64,000 nucleotides of DNA, from the NCBI GenBank assembly GCA_030247885.1, contig JAPDRO010000010.1, forward strand, positions 868,001-932,000. The letters are read 5' to 3'. The DNA comes from Taxawa tesnikishii (nom. ined.). Its lineage: Eukaryota; Ascomycota; Dothideomycetes; Dothideales. Below, one piece after another: positions 44,053 to 53,941 of the stretch. The notes under the pieces were generated by a model. That model was not told the DNA's origin, ran no database searches, and saw nothing but the letters and a program-made list of their open reading frames with translations. The position numbers were made by a program, and so were the translations under genes. Positions within the stretch are counted from its first letter, which is position 1. Each line of letters begins with the position of its first letter.

Positions 44053-44874
44053 CGATAGTGAAAGTGGTTTCCGGCTTGGCGACTTTTAGAGAAACATGTT
44101 ATCGTTCGCGCGCCTCCTATTCGATAATGTCAAAATAGCAGATTCGCTCTGGAGGACCAACCATCGTTACAGGGTTGCAACTGGTCTTGGGATCTAGCAA
44201 AGGAATCAGGGCATGGCATGCTACAGATTGCGTTTCACGGGACATGGATATACGTGCGTTCGGGTTACGCGTACATGACATGTGGGAAAGCGAAGATTGG
44301 CGTTTGAAATGCACTCATGGTTTAATAGTATAGGGTACGATAGTGGGAGGTTTCCATGGGCTGGATCACTTTGTTGACTTCAACATCTTCGCCAGCAGCC
44401 ATTGGTCTTCAGTGCGACGGTACGTATGCATCTAGGACTAATACTAAGATGAGAGTTATGCCGAACAACCCTAAAGCCCGATTCTCTAAACGCAATGTCC
44501 TTAATCAAACTCATTCGTTTGCACAACTGTGGTGGGCATGTTCTTTCCTTTTCCTGGTCGCGGGAGAAAAGAAACCTAACGCAGCGCAAGGTTGCACACA
44601 AGGTTGCATAGAGTGACCTTTCCCTAATTGGGAATGCCCATTGACCATAGGCTGCAGATTAGATTGATGTACCACGCCGTTGGCTCTCAAGCGGCGGGTC
44701 AGCCGCCGCACGGAAGGCATTGCTTGATGATAAATCAGAGCAGCATTCATGTCAGTGGATGTGATTGGCCTAAAAAATTGGGCGTGAGAGAAGAACAGGA
44801 ATGTTTATGATGAAAGGGGCCGATTGACTATGTTTCGGTCACCTCTAACAAAAGAATGGTTGTTACGTCCTCCT
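44053..44874. other. Intergenic
   Basis: No supportable gene in about 800 bp; short open stretches lack domains. Confidence 0.35.
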
Positions 44875-44908
44875 TAACGTGAACCGCGGGGTAATGGATC
44901 AGGTGGGG
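44875..44908. mobile_element. 34-bp stub of a Fot1 element A-type end
   Basis: TA, ACGTGAACCGC and GGGGTAATGGATCA, then GGTGGGG, which stops exactly where the next element's TA begins. In a full A-type end the next bases would be TAATGGATCA, so element D appears to have used the TA inside the second word as its target. Confidence 0.75.
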
Positions 44909-46743
44909 TAACGTAATCCGCGGGGTAGTGAATCACCAAATCTCTACCCTTTAGACTTCATTAATCATCTACGCATTGCAACAACAATACAATCAGAATC
45001 TGAGTTGCTGGACACGCTCTCAAGTTCTTCATCTTCCCTATCCTCGAGTACCTCTTCGATTAGACGCTTGCGTGGCCGTCCACAAGTCTTTTCTTCGCTG
45101 TCTCCGCTTCCGCTGCCCTCGCTATTTCGAGCACTTCCTGCGTGCTAAACACGAACCGTCCTTTCAATTCAACTCGCTTGCCTTTGTTTCGAGCCTTCCG
45201 TGTATTAAGAAGCTTCTCCTGCTCTGCCAACTGTTTGCGCATTGTAACGTTCTCGCTTTGCGTCAGTTCAAAAGCGCGAGTCATCCGCTCCGCGTATCGC
45301 TTCGCCGGGGATGGAAGATCCTGGGCGGCCCTAATCGTGGAATTAAGTAGCGCATTCGCTTCTCGTAGTTCGGTGCCATCGGGCGGAGAGCTGTCAAGTA
45401 GCGATAAGTCCAGATCGGGTTGTTGTGGCGGCGTATGCGGTGGTGAAGCGCCTGGAGTCGTCCTCGTAGGCAGCTTATCAAGCACAGATATTGGGCTTAG
45501 CGGTACCAAACCAGCACCGCGCCATCCACCGAGGATATTGTTAGCTGTAAGTGCCTTTGCCCTCGCGCGGATATACGTCTCAACCCATTCTACGCGTGAG
45601 ATGCGGCCTGAGTCGAGTCGAAGAGCGGCGTCGGTTTCGGAAGCCAGCGCGCGCTTAAGCGGCGCAAACACGCCAACGTCAAGCGGCTGAAGGATATGCG
45701 AACAATGAGGTGGTAAGATCATCAAGTCAATTGCGTTCCGCATGCAGAATACAATCACGTTTGCAGTAATATGGCTACTATGGCCGTCCATGATTAGCAA
45801 TCTCTGGGTCGTAGGGTCCTCCGGCTTAGTCAAAGGCTCGAAAACAGTAGTAAGCCATTCATAACAGTGGCTATCGGAAGTCCAGCCGCTGTTACTAGTT
45901 GAGAACCTCCAGTCCTTAGGTGTTCGAGCAGGTATCCACGCAGTGTTGGTATATTTGGCCTTGAAAATCAACAACGGTGGAACAGCTACGCCGGCAGCGC
46001 TTACGCACTCGACTGCAGTTATCCACTCTTGTCTACTTCCGATCTGCTTCCAACTACTGTCCTCACGTATGTTGACTAATGCTCTCGACGATTGACTCGC
46101 TCCGACTGCGAAGCCGGACTCGTCCATGTTGTAGGCGTGCTCCGGAGCGTATTGGTTTTCTATCCACATCTCCGTCACCGCGTCGAACCACCTCTTTACG
46201 CCCTCGTAACTCGTCGCTTTGAACCGCGCAGTGTCAATCTGACGTGTCCAGATGCCGGCGATCTCAGGATGACGAGCATTGAAGCGTTCTAGCCAATGAT
46301 TGCCAATTAGTCGAGGGGTTGATGTAGAAGCCTTGGAAAGCTGGACGCGACCGCGTCGTATCTCCTCAGCCATTTGTACAGCCAACGCAGGCGACGCAGG
46401 GTATCCAGTGCGTGTGAGACGTGTAATCCATCGTGCTAATGTCCTTTCTTCCGCGTTTGAGAGGATCTGCTCTGTTTCGTGCGCAGTAGCGCGCGAAGTT
46501 CGTCCAGACATGCGACTATGTAGCGTGGCGAAGGGGACGTTGAATGCGAGGGCAGCTTTGCGAATTGACGGGTACTCTTTGTTTTTTACTGCAGATAGTG
46601 CCTTTTGAATATCAGCTTCCGTATAGGCTGGTTTGTTAGGCGTGGAAGTGCTCATAGTGGGTGGTGGAAGTAGTAGAAGGTAGAAAGGTCACGTTTCGGT
46701 GATCAACTACCCCGGCTGATCAACTTCCCCGGAAATTACGTTA
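44909..46743 (-). mobile_element. Fot1/pogo element D with unlike ends
   Basis: TA at 44909-44910 and 46742-46743. The right (5' of the gene) end carries GGGGAAGTTGATCA and GGGGTAGTTGATCA at a 17-bp period. The left (3') end carries only one word, GGGGTAGTGAATCA, after ACGTAATCCGC and resembles the B family (and B's following TCTCTACCCTTT). The element is thus a hybrid of two families. Its two flanks do not match each other either: a Fot1 stub on the left, a dioxygenase exon on the right. Confidence 0.85.
45060..46655 (-). CDS. Fot1/pogo transposase of element D
   Basis: An uninterrupted 531-residue frame. psq-type HTH (about 10-50), CENP-B-type HTH (about 60-135), DDE_1 with Asp at about 178 (YNMDESGF), 290 (LIMDGHSSH) and 326 (LQPLDVGVF), spacing DD35D. 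Of the Fot1 genes here it is among the best preserved and may supply transposase. The end reads AKKRLVDGHASV because an AAAA run is one A shorter than in elements A and B; in the neighbouring phase the AT-hook tail (RGRPRKR-like) and SDSDSDC follow. It may therefore be a real truncated product, a sequence error, or slippage. Confidence 0.88.
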   Translation of the reverse strand: MSTSTPNKPAYTEADIQKALSAVKNKEYPSIRKAALAFNVPFATLHSRMSGRTSRATAHETEQILSNAEERTLARWITRLTRTGYPASPALAVQMAEEIRRGRVQLSKASTSTPRLIGNHWLERFNARHPEIAGIWTRQIDTARFKATSYEGVKRWFDAVTEMWIENQYAPEHAYNMDESGFAVGASQSSRALVNIREDSSWKQIGSRQEWITAVECVSAAGVAVPPLLIFKAKYTNTAWIPARTPKDWRFSTSNSGWTSDSHCYEWLTTVFEPLTKPEDPTTQRLLIMDGHSSHITANVIVFCMRNAIDLMILPPHCSHILQPLDVGVFAPLKRALASETDAALRLDSGRISRVEWVETYIRARAKALTANNILGGWRGAGLVPLSPISVLDKLPTRTTPGASPPHTPPQQPDLDLSLLDSSPPDGTELREANALLNSTIRAAQDLPSPAKRYAERMTRAFELTQSENVTMRKQLAEQEKLLNTRKARNKGKRVELKGRFVFSTQEVLEIARAAEAETAKKRLVDGHASV

Positions 46744-47212
46744 CGGATGACGGTTCAACTTCTTGAGAAGCTTGCCAACTGGGCCGTCATGCGGGATGGG
46801 ATATGGTACAGGAAGGATGGCTTTGAACCAAAAGTCCCCAGCATCGTCGCTCGTCAAGATTGCTCTGCCGTCCGGTCCTGGTCTGTCGGCATGTTGCACG
46901 TCATAGAATCCTTTCGAATCGGTCTCCCAGATATCGATTTCTGCCCCGCGTATAGGTCTTCCCTCGATGTCCTTGACAGTGCAGGTTACAAGCAGCAGCT
47001 GGCCGTCCGGATCTTGAGATATCGAAGCGCCATGAACGCTGTGCTTAGCCTCGTGTGTATGGAAGGGTCCAAAAACGGTGCCTTCGGTGCTGTGTTGCGG
47101 CTTCGGATGGTCGATTGAATCGACTAATAGGGATAGACCCAGGACGTCCGACAGCAAAATGAATTCCTACATGGTATTCAGTCACGGCATTCTAATGGCT
47201 GGTAACTCCACG
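46744..47212 (-). pseudogene. Relic exon of a hydroxyquinol/catechol 1,2-dioxygenase
   Basis: Intradiol ring-cleavage dioxygenase segment: EFILLSDVLGLSLLVDSI, GTVFGPFHTHEA, GRPIRGAEIDIWETDSKGFYDVQ, DDAGDFWFKAILPVPYPIPHDGPVG, KLLKKLNRHP. A 3' splice site (ATGTAG) precedes EFILL at about 47170. The gene is cut in the codon after HP, where family members continue with Tyr-Arg-Pro; that TAC supplied the TA target of element D. On the other side it is cut by element G2 at 47213. The N-terminal exons and the C-terminal half with the iron ligands are not adjacent. Intact enzymes open hydroxyquinol rings in aromatic catabolism. Confidence 0.85.
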
Positions 47213-48376
47213 TAACGAACTTCCCCACTTGATGCACGTTCCCACTTGATGCACGCTTTTCCTCACCAAACTCTATCACCATTACTCCACCCTGCAATGA
47301 ACAACAACGCTCGGATCGAGGCTGCACTGGTAGATTTAGATTCGCAAGAGCGTGTGAACTATGCTGCAACCGCACAAAAGTGGAGAGTCGATCGGAGTAC
47401 ACTATCAAGGCGCCATCAAGGCCAAACAGGCACAATCCAGGAAGCCGTCTCTTACACGCGCCGGAAGCTCACAGATGCGCAAGAAGAGGTGCTTACTGCG
47501 CATCTGAATAGACTTACGGACCGTGGCCTTCCACCGACACCGCAGATGCTTAAGAATATTGCTGAACAGATTGCAAAAACTGCGCTTGGAAAGAACTGGG
47601 TCACGCGCTTCTACCAGCGACACCGCGATCGCCTTACCAGCATGTACCTACGAGTGATCGATCACAAGCGCAAGGTAGCAGATAACTCGCACTACTTCCA
47701 AGACTTCTTTGACCTAGTCAGTTTTCTCCCACCTGCGTTATAGTAGCGTGCAGCCTGCTTCTAGTATGCGCGTCTAACGCTCTTAACCTAGCTTCACAAA
47801 AAGATGGAGCAGTACGACGTCACGCCATCAAACACGTACAACTTTGACGAGAAAGGCTTCTTGATAGGCCTCTCTAGGTCTACAAAAGGATTGTCTCATG
47901 TGAGCACGGTTCTTCAGTCCCGCTCGGGTTGAGCGAGCTCGCCGGCAAGCAGCTAACGAAGCGGAGGCGGAGTGCCAACGCAAGCAAGCTATACAAGATC
48001 GGAGGGTTGAAGCAGCTAGAGTACGGGTAGAGAAAGCGCGTGAGAAGGAAGAAAGGAAGGCTGCGCGTGTTATAGCGCGCGAGGCAGCAAAAGTAGAGCG
48101 GGATCGTAAAAAGGCTGAACGAGCGGCGAGGAAAGCAGCGCAACAAGCTAGCAAGCATGCGCAAACTACTAAGCAGCCTCGGGCTACTAGTACAGAGGAA
48201 GAAGAAGTGATAGTGGTAAGGGCAACGAAAGTAGACGCTGCTGGGCCTAAGAAGAGGGGTCCTGAAGAGGAGGAGGTAGAGGTCCCCCAGAAGAGGCTTC
48301 ACGCACAGCCTTCCACACAACGCACTCAGCAAGACACAAGCGATTTGGGTGATGTTCTAGGTTCTTCAGCGTGTCT
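47213..48376 (+). mobile_element. Pogo-like element G2, 5' portion fused to element E
   Basis: Left end at TA 47213-47214: ACGAACTTCCCCAC with CTTGATGCACG words at a 17-bp period, the inverted match of the stub ending at 4356. It contains the HTH gene start (ATG 47297), the same 75-nt intron (47717-47791) as G1, the first catalytic Asp segment and the coiled-coil tail, with the core deleted at the same point as G1. The sequence leaves the family at about 48376, inside the tail coding region, and changes directly into the 3' end of Fot1 element E. Confidence 0.82.
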
Positions 48377-50149
48377 TGCGCACCGGAACAATGATACAGT
48401 CAGAATCTGAGTCGCTATGTATGTTTTCAGGCACTTCATCTTCCTCATCCTCTAGCACTTCTTCAATTGTACGCTTGCGTGGTCGTCCGCGTGGTTTTTA
48501 GTCGATGACTCCGCTTCGGCTGCCTTGGCTATCTCGAGCACGTCCTGCGTGCTAAACACGAACCTGCCCTTCAATGCGACCCGCTTTCCCTTCTTCCGGA
48601 CCTTTCGCGCATTGAGAAGCTTCTCTTGTTCTTGTAACTGCTTGCGCAAAGTAACGTTCTCGCTATGCGTCACTTCAAAAGCGCGAGTCATCCGCTCCGC
48701 ATATCGCTTCGCCGGGGATGGAGCCTCCTGGATCGCCTTGATTGCAGAGTTGAACAGTGCGTTTGCTTCGCGTAGCTCGGTGCCGTCTGGAGGAGAGCTA
48801 TCGAGTAGCGAAAGGTCTAGATCGAGTTGTTGCGGAGGTGTATGAGGTTGCAAATCCGCTGCAGTCGATTCCGCAGGCAGCTTGTTAAGCACCGTTATAG
48901 GGCTTAGCGGCACTAGACCAGCAGCTCTCCATCCGCTTAGGATATTCCTCGTTGTAACAGCCTTAGCTCTCGCGCGTATGTACATCTCCGTCCACTCTAC
49001 GCGCGATATGCGGCCAGAGTCGACTCGTAAAGCCGCGTCGGTCTCCGAAGCTAGCGCGCGCTTGAGCGGTGCAAACACGCCAACATCAAGCGGCTGGAGT
49101 ATATGCGAACAGTGAGGCGGCAGGATGAGCAAGTCGATCGCATTCTCCATGCAGAAGGCGATCACTTTCGCTGTCATATGGCTGCTATGGCCGTCCATGA
49201 TTAGCATTCTTCGTGTCGTAGGGTCGTCAGGCCGCGTCAAGGGCTCGAACACCGTGGTCAGCCATTGAAAACCATGACTATCGGACGTCCAACCGCTGCT
49301 GCTAGTCGAGAACCTCCAGTCTGGAGGCGTATGTGAGGGTACCCAGGCGGTGTTGGTGTGTTTGGCCTTGAAGATGATCAAGGGAGGCACGGTAGCCCCA
49401 GCAGCACTCACACACTCGATTGCAGTTATCCACTCCTGACGGCCTGCAACTACCTTCCAGCTAGATGTCTCGCGTACATTGACTAGAGCTCTTGATGTTT
49501 GGCTCGCTCCGACAGCGAAGCCGGACTCGTCCATGTTGTATACGCGCTCCGGAGGATAGTTATGTTCTACAAAAAGCTCCGTCACCGCGTCAAACCACCT
49601 CTTTACGACGTCATGGCTTGTCGCATTGAAGCGCGCGCTCTCAATCTGACGAGTCCAGATGCCTGCGATCTCAGGATGGCGAGTCTTGAAGCGGTCAAGC
49701 CACTTCTCACCAATTGGCCGAGGAGATGGTAGTGGTTTCTTCGATAGCTGCACGCGTGCGCGTCGGATTTCCTCGGCCATTTGCACAACCAACGCGGGCG
49801 AAGCAGGAAAGCCGGTGCGTGTAAGACGTGTAATCCATCCGACTAACGTCTTCTCTTCCGCGTTCGAAAGGATTTGATCCGATTCATGCGCTATAGCGCG
49901 TGAAGGTCGTCCGGCCATGCGATGGTGTATAGTAGTAGGAGGGATATTAAATGCGCGGGCAGCGTCTCGAACTGATTTGTAGTCTTTGTTTTTGTAGGCA
50001 GAAATACACTTCTGGATATCAGATTCGGTATAAACTTGCTTATCTAGTATAGAAGCACTCATTGTTGGTAGTGGTAGGTTTAGAAGTTGAGAAGACGAGT
50101 TTCAGTGTCTCGCTTCCCCACCTGTCTCGCTTCCCCGCGGTTTACGTTA
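48377..50149 (-). mobile_element. Fot1/pogo element E, 3' end replaced
   Basis: The right end (50101-50149) reads ACGTAAACCGC with GGGGAAGCGAGACA twice at a 17-bp period and a terminal TA. The left end has no inverted repeat: the sequence breaks within a few codons of the transposase stop, where element G2 begins. The whole 47213-50149 block therefore has one end from each of two families. Confidence 0.82.
48452..50062 (-). CDS. Fot1/pogo transposase of element E
   Basis: An uninterrupted 536-residue frame with HTH pair, DDE_1 domain (VYNMDESGFAVGA, LIMDGHSSHM, LQPLDVGVF) and coiled C-terminal segment. As in element D, the AT-hook is out of phase because an AAAAA run is one A short (TKNHADDHASV instead of TKKPRGRPRKR). 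The neighbouring phase reads through the acidic SDSDSDC tail to the breakpoint. The catalytic part appears whole, but the element lacks one of its own ends. Confidence 0.85.
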   Translation of the reverse strand: MSASILDKQVYTESDIQKCISAYKNKDYKSVRDAARAFNIPPTTIHHRMAGRPSRAIAHESDQILSNAEEKTLVGWITRLTRTGFPASPALVVQMAEEIRRARVQLSKKPLPSPRPIGEKWLDRFKTRHPEIAGIWTRQIESARFNATSHDVVKRWFDAVTELFVEHNYPPERVYNMDESGFAVGASQTSRALVNVRETSSWKVVAGRQEWITAIECVSAAGATVPPLIIFKAKHTNTAWVPSHTPPDWRFSTSSSGWTSDSHGFQWLTTVFEPLTRPDDPTTRRMLIMDGHSSHMTAKVIAFCMENAIDLLILPPHCSHILQPLDVGVFAPLKRALASETDAALRVDSGRISRVEWTEMYIRARAKAVTTRNILSGWRAAGLVPLSPITVLNKLPAESTAADLQPHTPPQQLDLDLSLLDSSPPDGTELREANALFNSAIKAIQEAPSPAKRYAERMTRAFEVTHSENVTLRKQLQEQEKLLNARKVRKKGKRVALKGRFVFSTQDVLEIAKAAEAESSTKNHADDHASVQLKKC

Positions 50150-51180
50150 CCATTAGTACTACTATCAAATGCGCCTCTCAACGACCACACAGTGTCTCTA
50201 GACCTCGCATCGGCCGTCCACAAGCTTGTACAGAGCGCACAAAGCGTACAGTTGTGCGTTATGCGCGTAAATATCCATTTCACAACTATGGCCAGCTTTT
50301 GAAGGATCTCCAGCTGGATTGCAGCCATGCTACAGTCTACCGAGTTCTGAAGGACCAAGGCATTGAGGATTAGATTGCCAAGAAGAGACCTTTGTTGTCA
50401 GAAGCCTCAGCTGAAAGGAGAAGAGAATGGTGTGAATTACACAAAGACTGGAGTGTTGAAGACTAGCTAAAAGTCATCTTTTCAGATGAGTACTCTGTGG
50501 AGCGTGGATCTAGTAAACCAGCTGCCTATGTATGGCGTGCTACTGGCCAAGCATACTAGAAAGACAAGGTTCAACCATTCAACAAGAGCAAGGACATACG
50601 TGTGATGGTATGGGCTGGCATATATAGCAACTACAAGACTGAATTGATTGTTATGCGTAGGGATATGGAGTCAAAGAGGCAAGGGTACTCAGCATACTCA
50701 TACATTGATGCTCTTACTATGGGCCTACTTCCTATGTACCATAAGGACCTGCTATTCCAGCAAGATAACGCTGGTATACACACAGCCAGAAAGACAGCAG
50801 CTTTTTCAGAAAGGAAGGCATCAAACTGGTGGAAGGCTAGCCTGCATACTCACCAGATCTGAACCCCATTGAGCATGTATGGGCTATGCTCAAAAAGCAG
50901 CTCTTTCAGCTATATCCTGGCATGGATCTATGGAGTGGTGATGATGACTTTGTACATGGGAGGATGGAAGATGCCCTTGTACATGCTTGGGATCATATCA
51001 GTAGTAATGCAGTGTATAACTGTGTTGTGAGTATGGTGGATAGGATCCAGGCTTGCCTTCAGAATGATGGCTGGTACACTAGATACTGAAGAAAATCACT
51101 GTTCCTGAGTTGCCATGCAAACCTCCAAGATCTGAACTATTCCATACTCAGTTTGCTAGTTAATTGCTAGTGTTATAGGT
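50150..51180 (+). pseudogene. Decayed Tc1/mariner transposase
   Basis: A Tc1-type DDE_3 transposase lacking its N-terminal HTH, which is cut where element E ends. Recognisable: RPRIGRPQACTERTKRTVV, KVIFSDEYSVE (first Asp), LLFQQDNAGIHTA (second Asp), then in another phase PAYSPDLNPIEHVWAMLKK (Glu), ending CLQNDGWYTRY at 51089. Four TAG stops all stand where Trp (TGG) is expected, and one frame change near 50800 sits in a TTTTT run. It is unrelated in sequence to the Tc1 element at 36-39 kb. The right end is not defined. Confidence 0.82.
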
Positions 51181-52563
51181 ACAGGGCATAGGGTGGTGTA
51201 TCAGAGGGTAGGCTTCTGGATTCGGAGGATTCGGGGAATTACGCAGACTTTTGCCGAGGTATCATATCCCTGCGAGGAACAGATCGTCATGGAGGTACCA
51301 TACCGATGTATCCGGAGTTTCTTATCAGCCAAGGCTAACCCACACCAATCCAATCTTTCTCTCCCGATATTGCTGATACGTTGCTCCATAGATTGGCACT
51401 GAACAAATTTGCTTTCGCGATTCTATATTGTATGGTACATGTTGATCAACCAAGTATGCAGCTAACCTTGAGTTGAGGAAACACAGGCTACTGACAACTG
51501 AGCACGTTGCCGCTCCGTTTCGAAAGCTTCTGTGTCATTGCAGCCGCCTTGTATCTCTATTATGGATATGGAAATCGCGTCTTGAGAGGCGCATTGCCTC
51601 CCACCGTTAGCGCAGGATTGAAGACGTCACCTGATTGCAACCTACCATTGCACCGATGCCCAACCATCGGCAACACTTCTTGGTATAGGAAACGTAGCCA
51701 GCTGATCGCCTGAGCAGTTCTGAGGCGCCGCTCGAGCTGCTACCGGTAGGTATCGATCGTCCATGAAGGCCATAGTCATCAGGCACGTAGCGTTGCGATC
51801 GTTGGCTATTCTAGGGGCACAGTCAGGCTGTCGTTTACTTCAACATTTGCAAACATACTGGAACTGGAGATCTTCGCCAGCGAGTATCTTGGGAATCGGA
51901 TAGAGCATTGTAGGTAGAAGCTTCTCGAACGGTACCACTTGCGGCGATATCATCGCGGAAACGGTAAGGTAATCTCTAATATTGACCATGTTGTATACTC
52001 TAGTAATTTCATTTGGAAAGTCCACTCTTGTTGCATTTATACTTCACTTGGCCTCAGAACAGGAAGCTGGAAGCCCGCCTCGTGCGTGCCCGGGTTCCCA
52101 ACTTTGGACTTGTGCCCTAAATCAGGAAATGCATCCATGCTTTATTTATTACCAGCTAACAAGAGCGGTAGGGTAGCGGGAGCATTGATGCGCCAAATGC
52201 CTCCGATTCAATTGGTATGTGGCACGAACATGCAAGTGCTCTCCGTTCGATCAACTTATGATACATGTTTAGACAGTCATAACAATACCCAACCGAAAGG
52301 TCATTAGCAAAATGGAGAAAGACTTCAATGAGAAGAGATCGTTGCGTATCTCTGTAGCATCCACACTTCTCTTACGCAAGGCGGAGACATTGGGCCTTCT
52401 ACTACAAAAGCATGATGTGCATACGTCCCCTTTGCGCACTTCTAATGAGCTTAGAGTTACACTTTTTCTGTCGCGCTCCTCCTATGATGAGCTTGCTAGT
52501 ATTGGTGTAGGGCTAGACTGATACATGAGCGTGGAATCTGAGCTATTGCACTTCAACATCCGT
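51181..52563. other. Intergenic
   Basis: About 1.4 kb without a gene I can support. Confidence 0.35.
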
Positions 52564-53070
52564 CTACAGTATTCGGCGCCAAGAACGCAATACAGTCATA
52601 GTCTCCATTCTGCACCGCGGCTTCCGCTCTACGACCTGATAACTACTGTCCTGTCGGCAATCGACAGACCTGGCTTCTAGTCGTGGTTTGACTTCGATGA
52701 TGCGATACGAGGGTCGATTGTCAAGGTGGGCGTTCCTCACACGATGAACACGTGGCATGCGCAGGATGGCCGTAGTAAGCCTAGGTATCGACGGTATCTC
52801 TATTCGGACACGTCTCAGGTCTTCGGGTAGCGTGCTGTATGTATGCCCATCCTTGCTTACATAGATGAGTTGTGTGAGATGTTCTGCATAGGTCTTGCCG
52901 TAAGTACACAGGTGAGGGTCGTGTACATAGGTTGAGGGGCTGGAACATTCGTAGCAGCGCTGCGTATGTTGCTCAAAGGCTCTAAGCGCCTCGTGTTCAG
53001 CGGTAGAGGGTAGGCGAGACACGGATGTCACTGGTGACTCAAGGAACCGAACACGGCGGTGTTTCTCCAT
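52564..53070 (-). CDS. Small conserved-type fungal protein with Cys pairs
   Basis: 168 residues, intact. CYECSSPSTYV and HLCTYG (about residues 39-58) form a Cys/His cluster that could bind zinc, followed by LTQLIYVSKDGHTYST and a C-terminal part rich in Arg. The layout resembles small fungal proteins of unknown function in which a CxxC and an LCxxG precede a Tyr-rich segment. No catalytic motif is visible. Confidence 0.55.
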   Translation of the reverse strand: MEKHRRVRFLESPVTSVSRLPSTAEHEALRAFEQHTQRCYECSSPSTYVHDPHLCTYGKTYAEHLTQLIYVSKDGHTYSTLPEDLRRVRIEIPSIPRLTTAILRMPRVHRVRNAHLDNRPSYRIIEVKPRLEARSVDCRQDSSYQVVERKPRCRMETMTVLRSWRRIL

Positions 53071-53530
53071 ACTTTCTTGCTGTTCTATGGAGCGAGATGA
53101 TACCGTGGTAGATACTAATTATATGGTGAGGGAAAGACTCACATTCCCGTTTCCCGCTTCCCATCTACGGGAGCGCCACGGGTCCGAGCAGACTGTACAT
53201 CTATATACTGGGATCCGGGATAGTGGTGGCTCTACTGGAAATATATCCGTCTAGAATAGCGCGTCTTGCAGCGACCGACAAACGGATGATGCCTGTCTTC
53301 CTCATACTAATCGGTATAGGGCTGCTTTACTGATGTGAGCTGTCGCTCCCACCGATTGCCTCTATCCACAAATCGCATTCCTCCCTCTCCTTGCTAGTCA
53401 CATTGCCCCCTTCAGCAGCCGCATTAGGGCCAGAGTAATGATGTTGTTGACTCTCTTACCCCAAGGCTTCATGACATGGAGATGAAACTCATCGTTGTCT
53501 TGGTGCTTTCTTCCGTGTTCCATCAGAAGC
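53071..53530. other. Intergenic
   Basis: Promoter side of the small Cys-pair protein gene on the minus strand; nothing else is visible. Confidence 0.35.
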
Positions 53531-53941
53531 TCATGCTGAGAGTTTATGATCCTTGGACGTGTCAATTGGATGCTGATTCCGGAGGTGTGAAGGAACGTAC
53601 TGCATAGCTACCTGCAGCGAGCTTTCCAGCATTGTCACCCTCTCGTCTAGGCTTTTGCCTTGAGGAAAAGGTTGTATTGGAGAGCAAAGGAATTGAGAGA
53701 TGTCGTCATTGTTGAACTCGCAAGCCAATCCGCTAGCAAAAATGTTCTGGTTCGTATTGACGTCCAATCTGGGGCCATGCCCTTTGTCATTCGGAGAGCT
53801 TTGGGAGGCATGTGAAGCGGTAAAGGCAAATCCGCTGGACGTCATGTTCGGTTGGTAGAGTCTCGATGCGGACATAATGAGTGGAGGGTGTAATAGGAAC
53901 GTCGTGATGATTACGAACTTGTCTACTCTTACTGTAGGCAT
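53531..53941 (-). CDS. Small hypothetical fungal protein
   Basis: 136 codons. The Met at 53875 (MSASRLYQPNM) is an alternative start giving 114 residues; the extra N-terminal residues are hydrophobic and could be untranslated. The C-terminal part has a short coiled-coil segment (LDERVTMLESSLQVAMQ). No domain recognised. Confidence 0.4.
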   Translation of the reverse strand: MPTVRVDKFVIITTFLLHPPLIMSASRLYQPNMTSSGFAFTASHASQSSPNDKGHGPRLDVNTNQNIFASGLACEFNNDDISQFLCSPIQPFPQGKSLDERVTMLESSLQVAMQYVPSHLRNQHPIDTSKDHKLSA

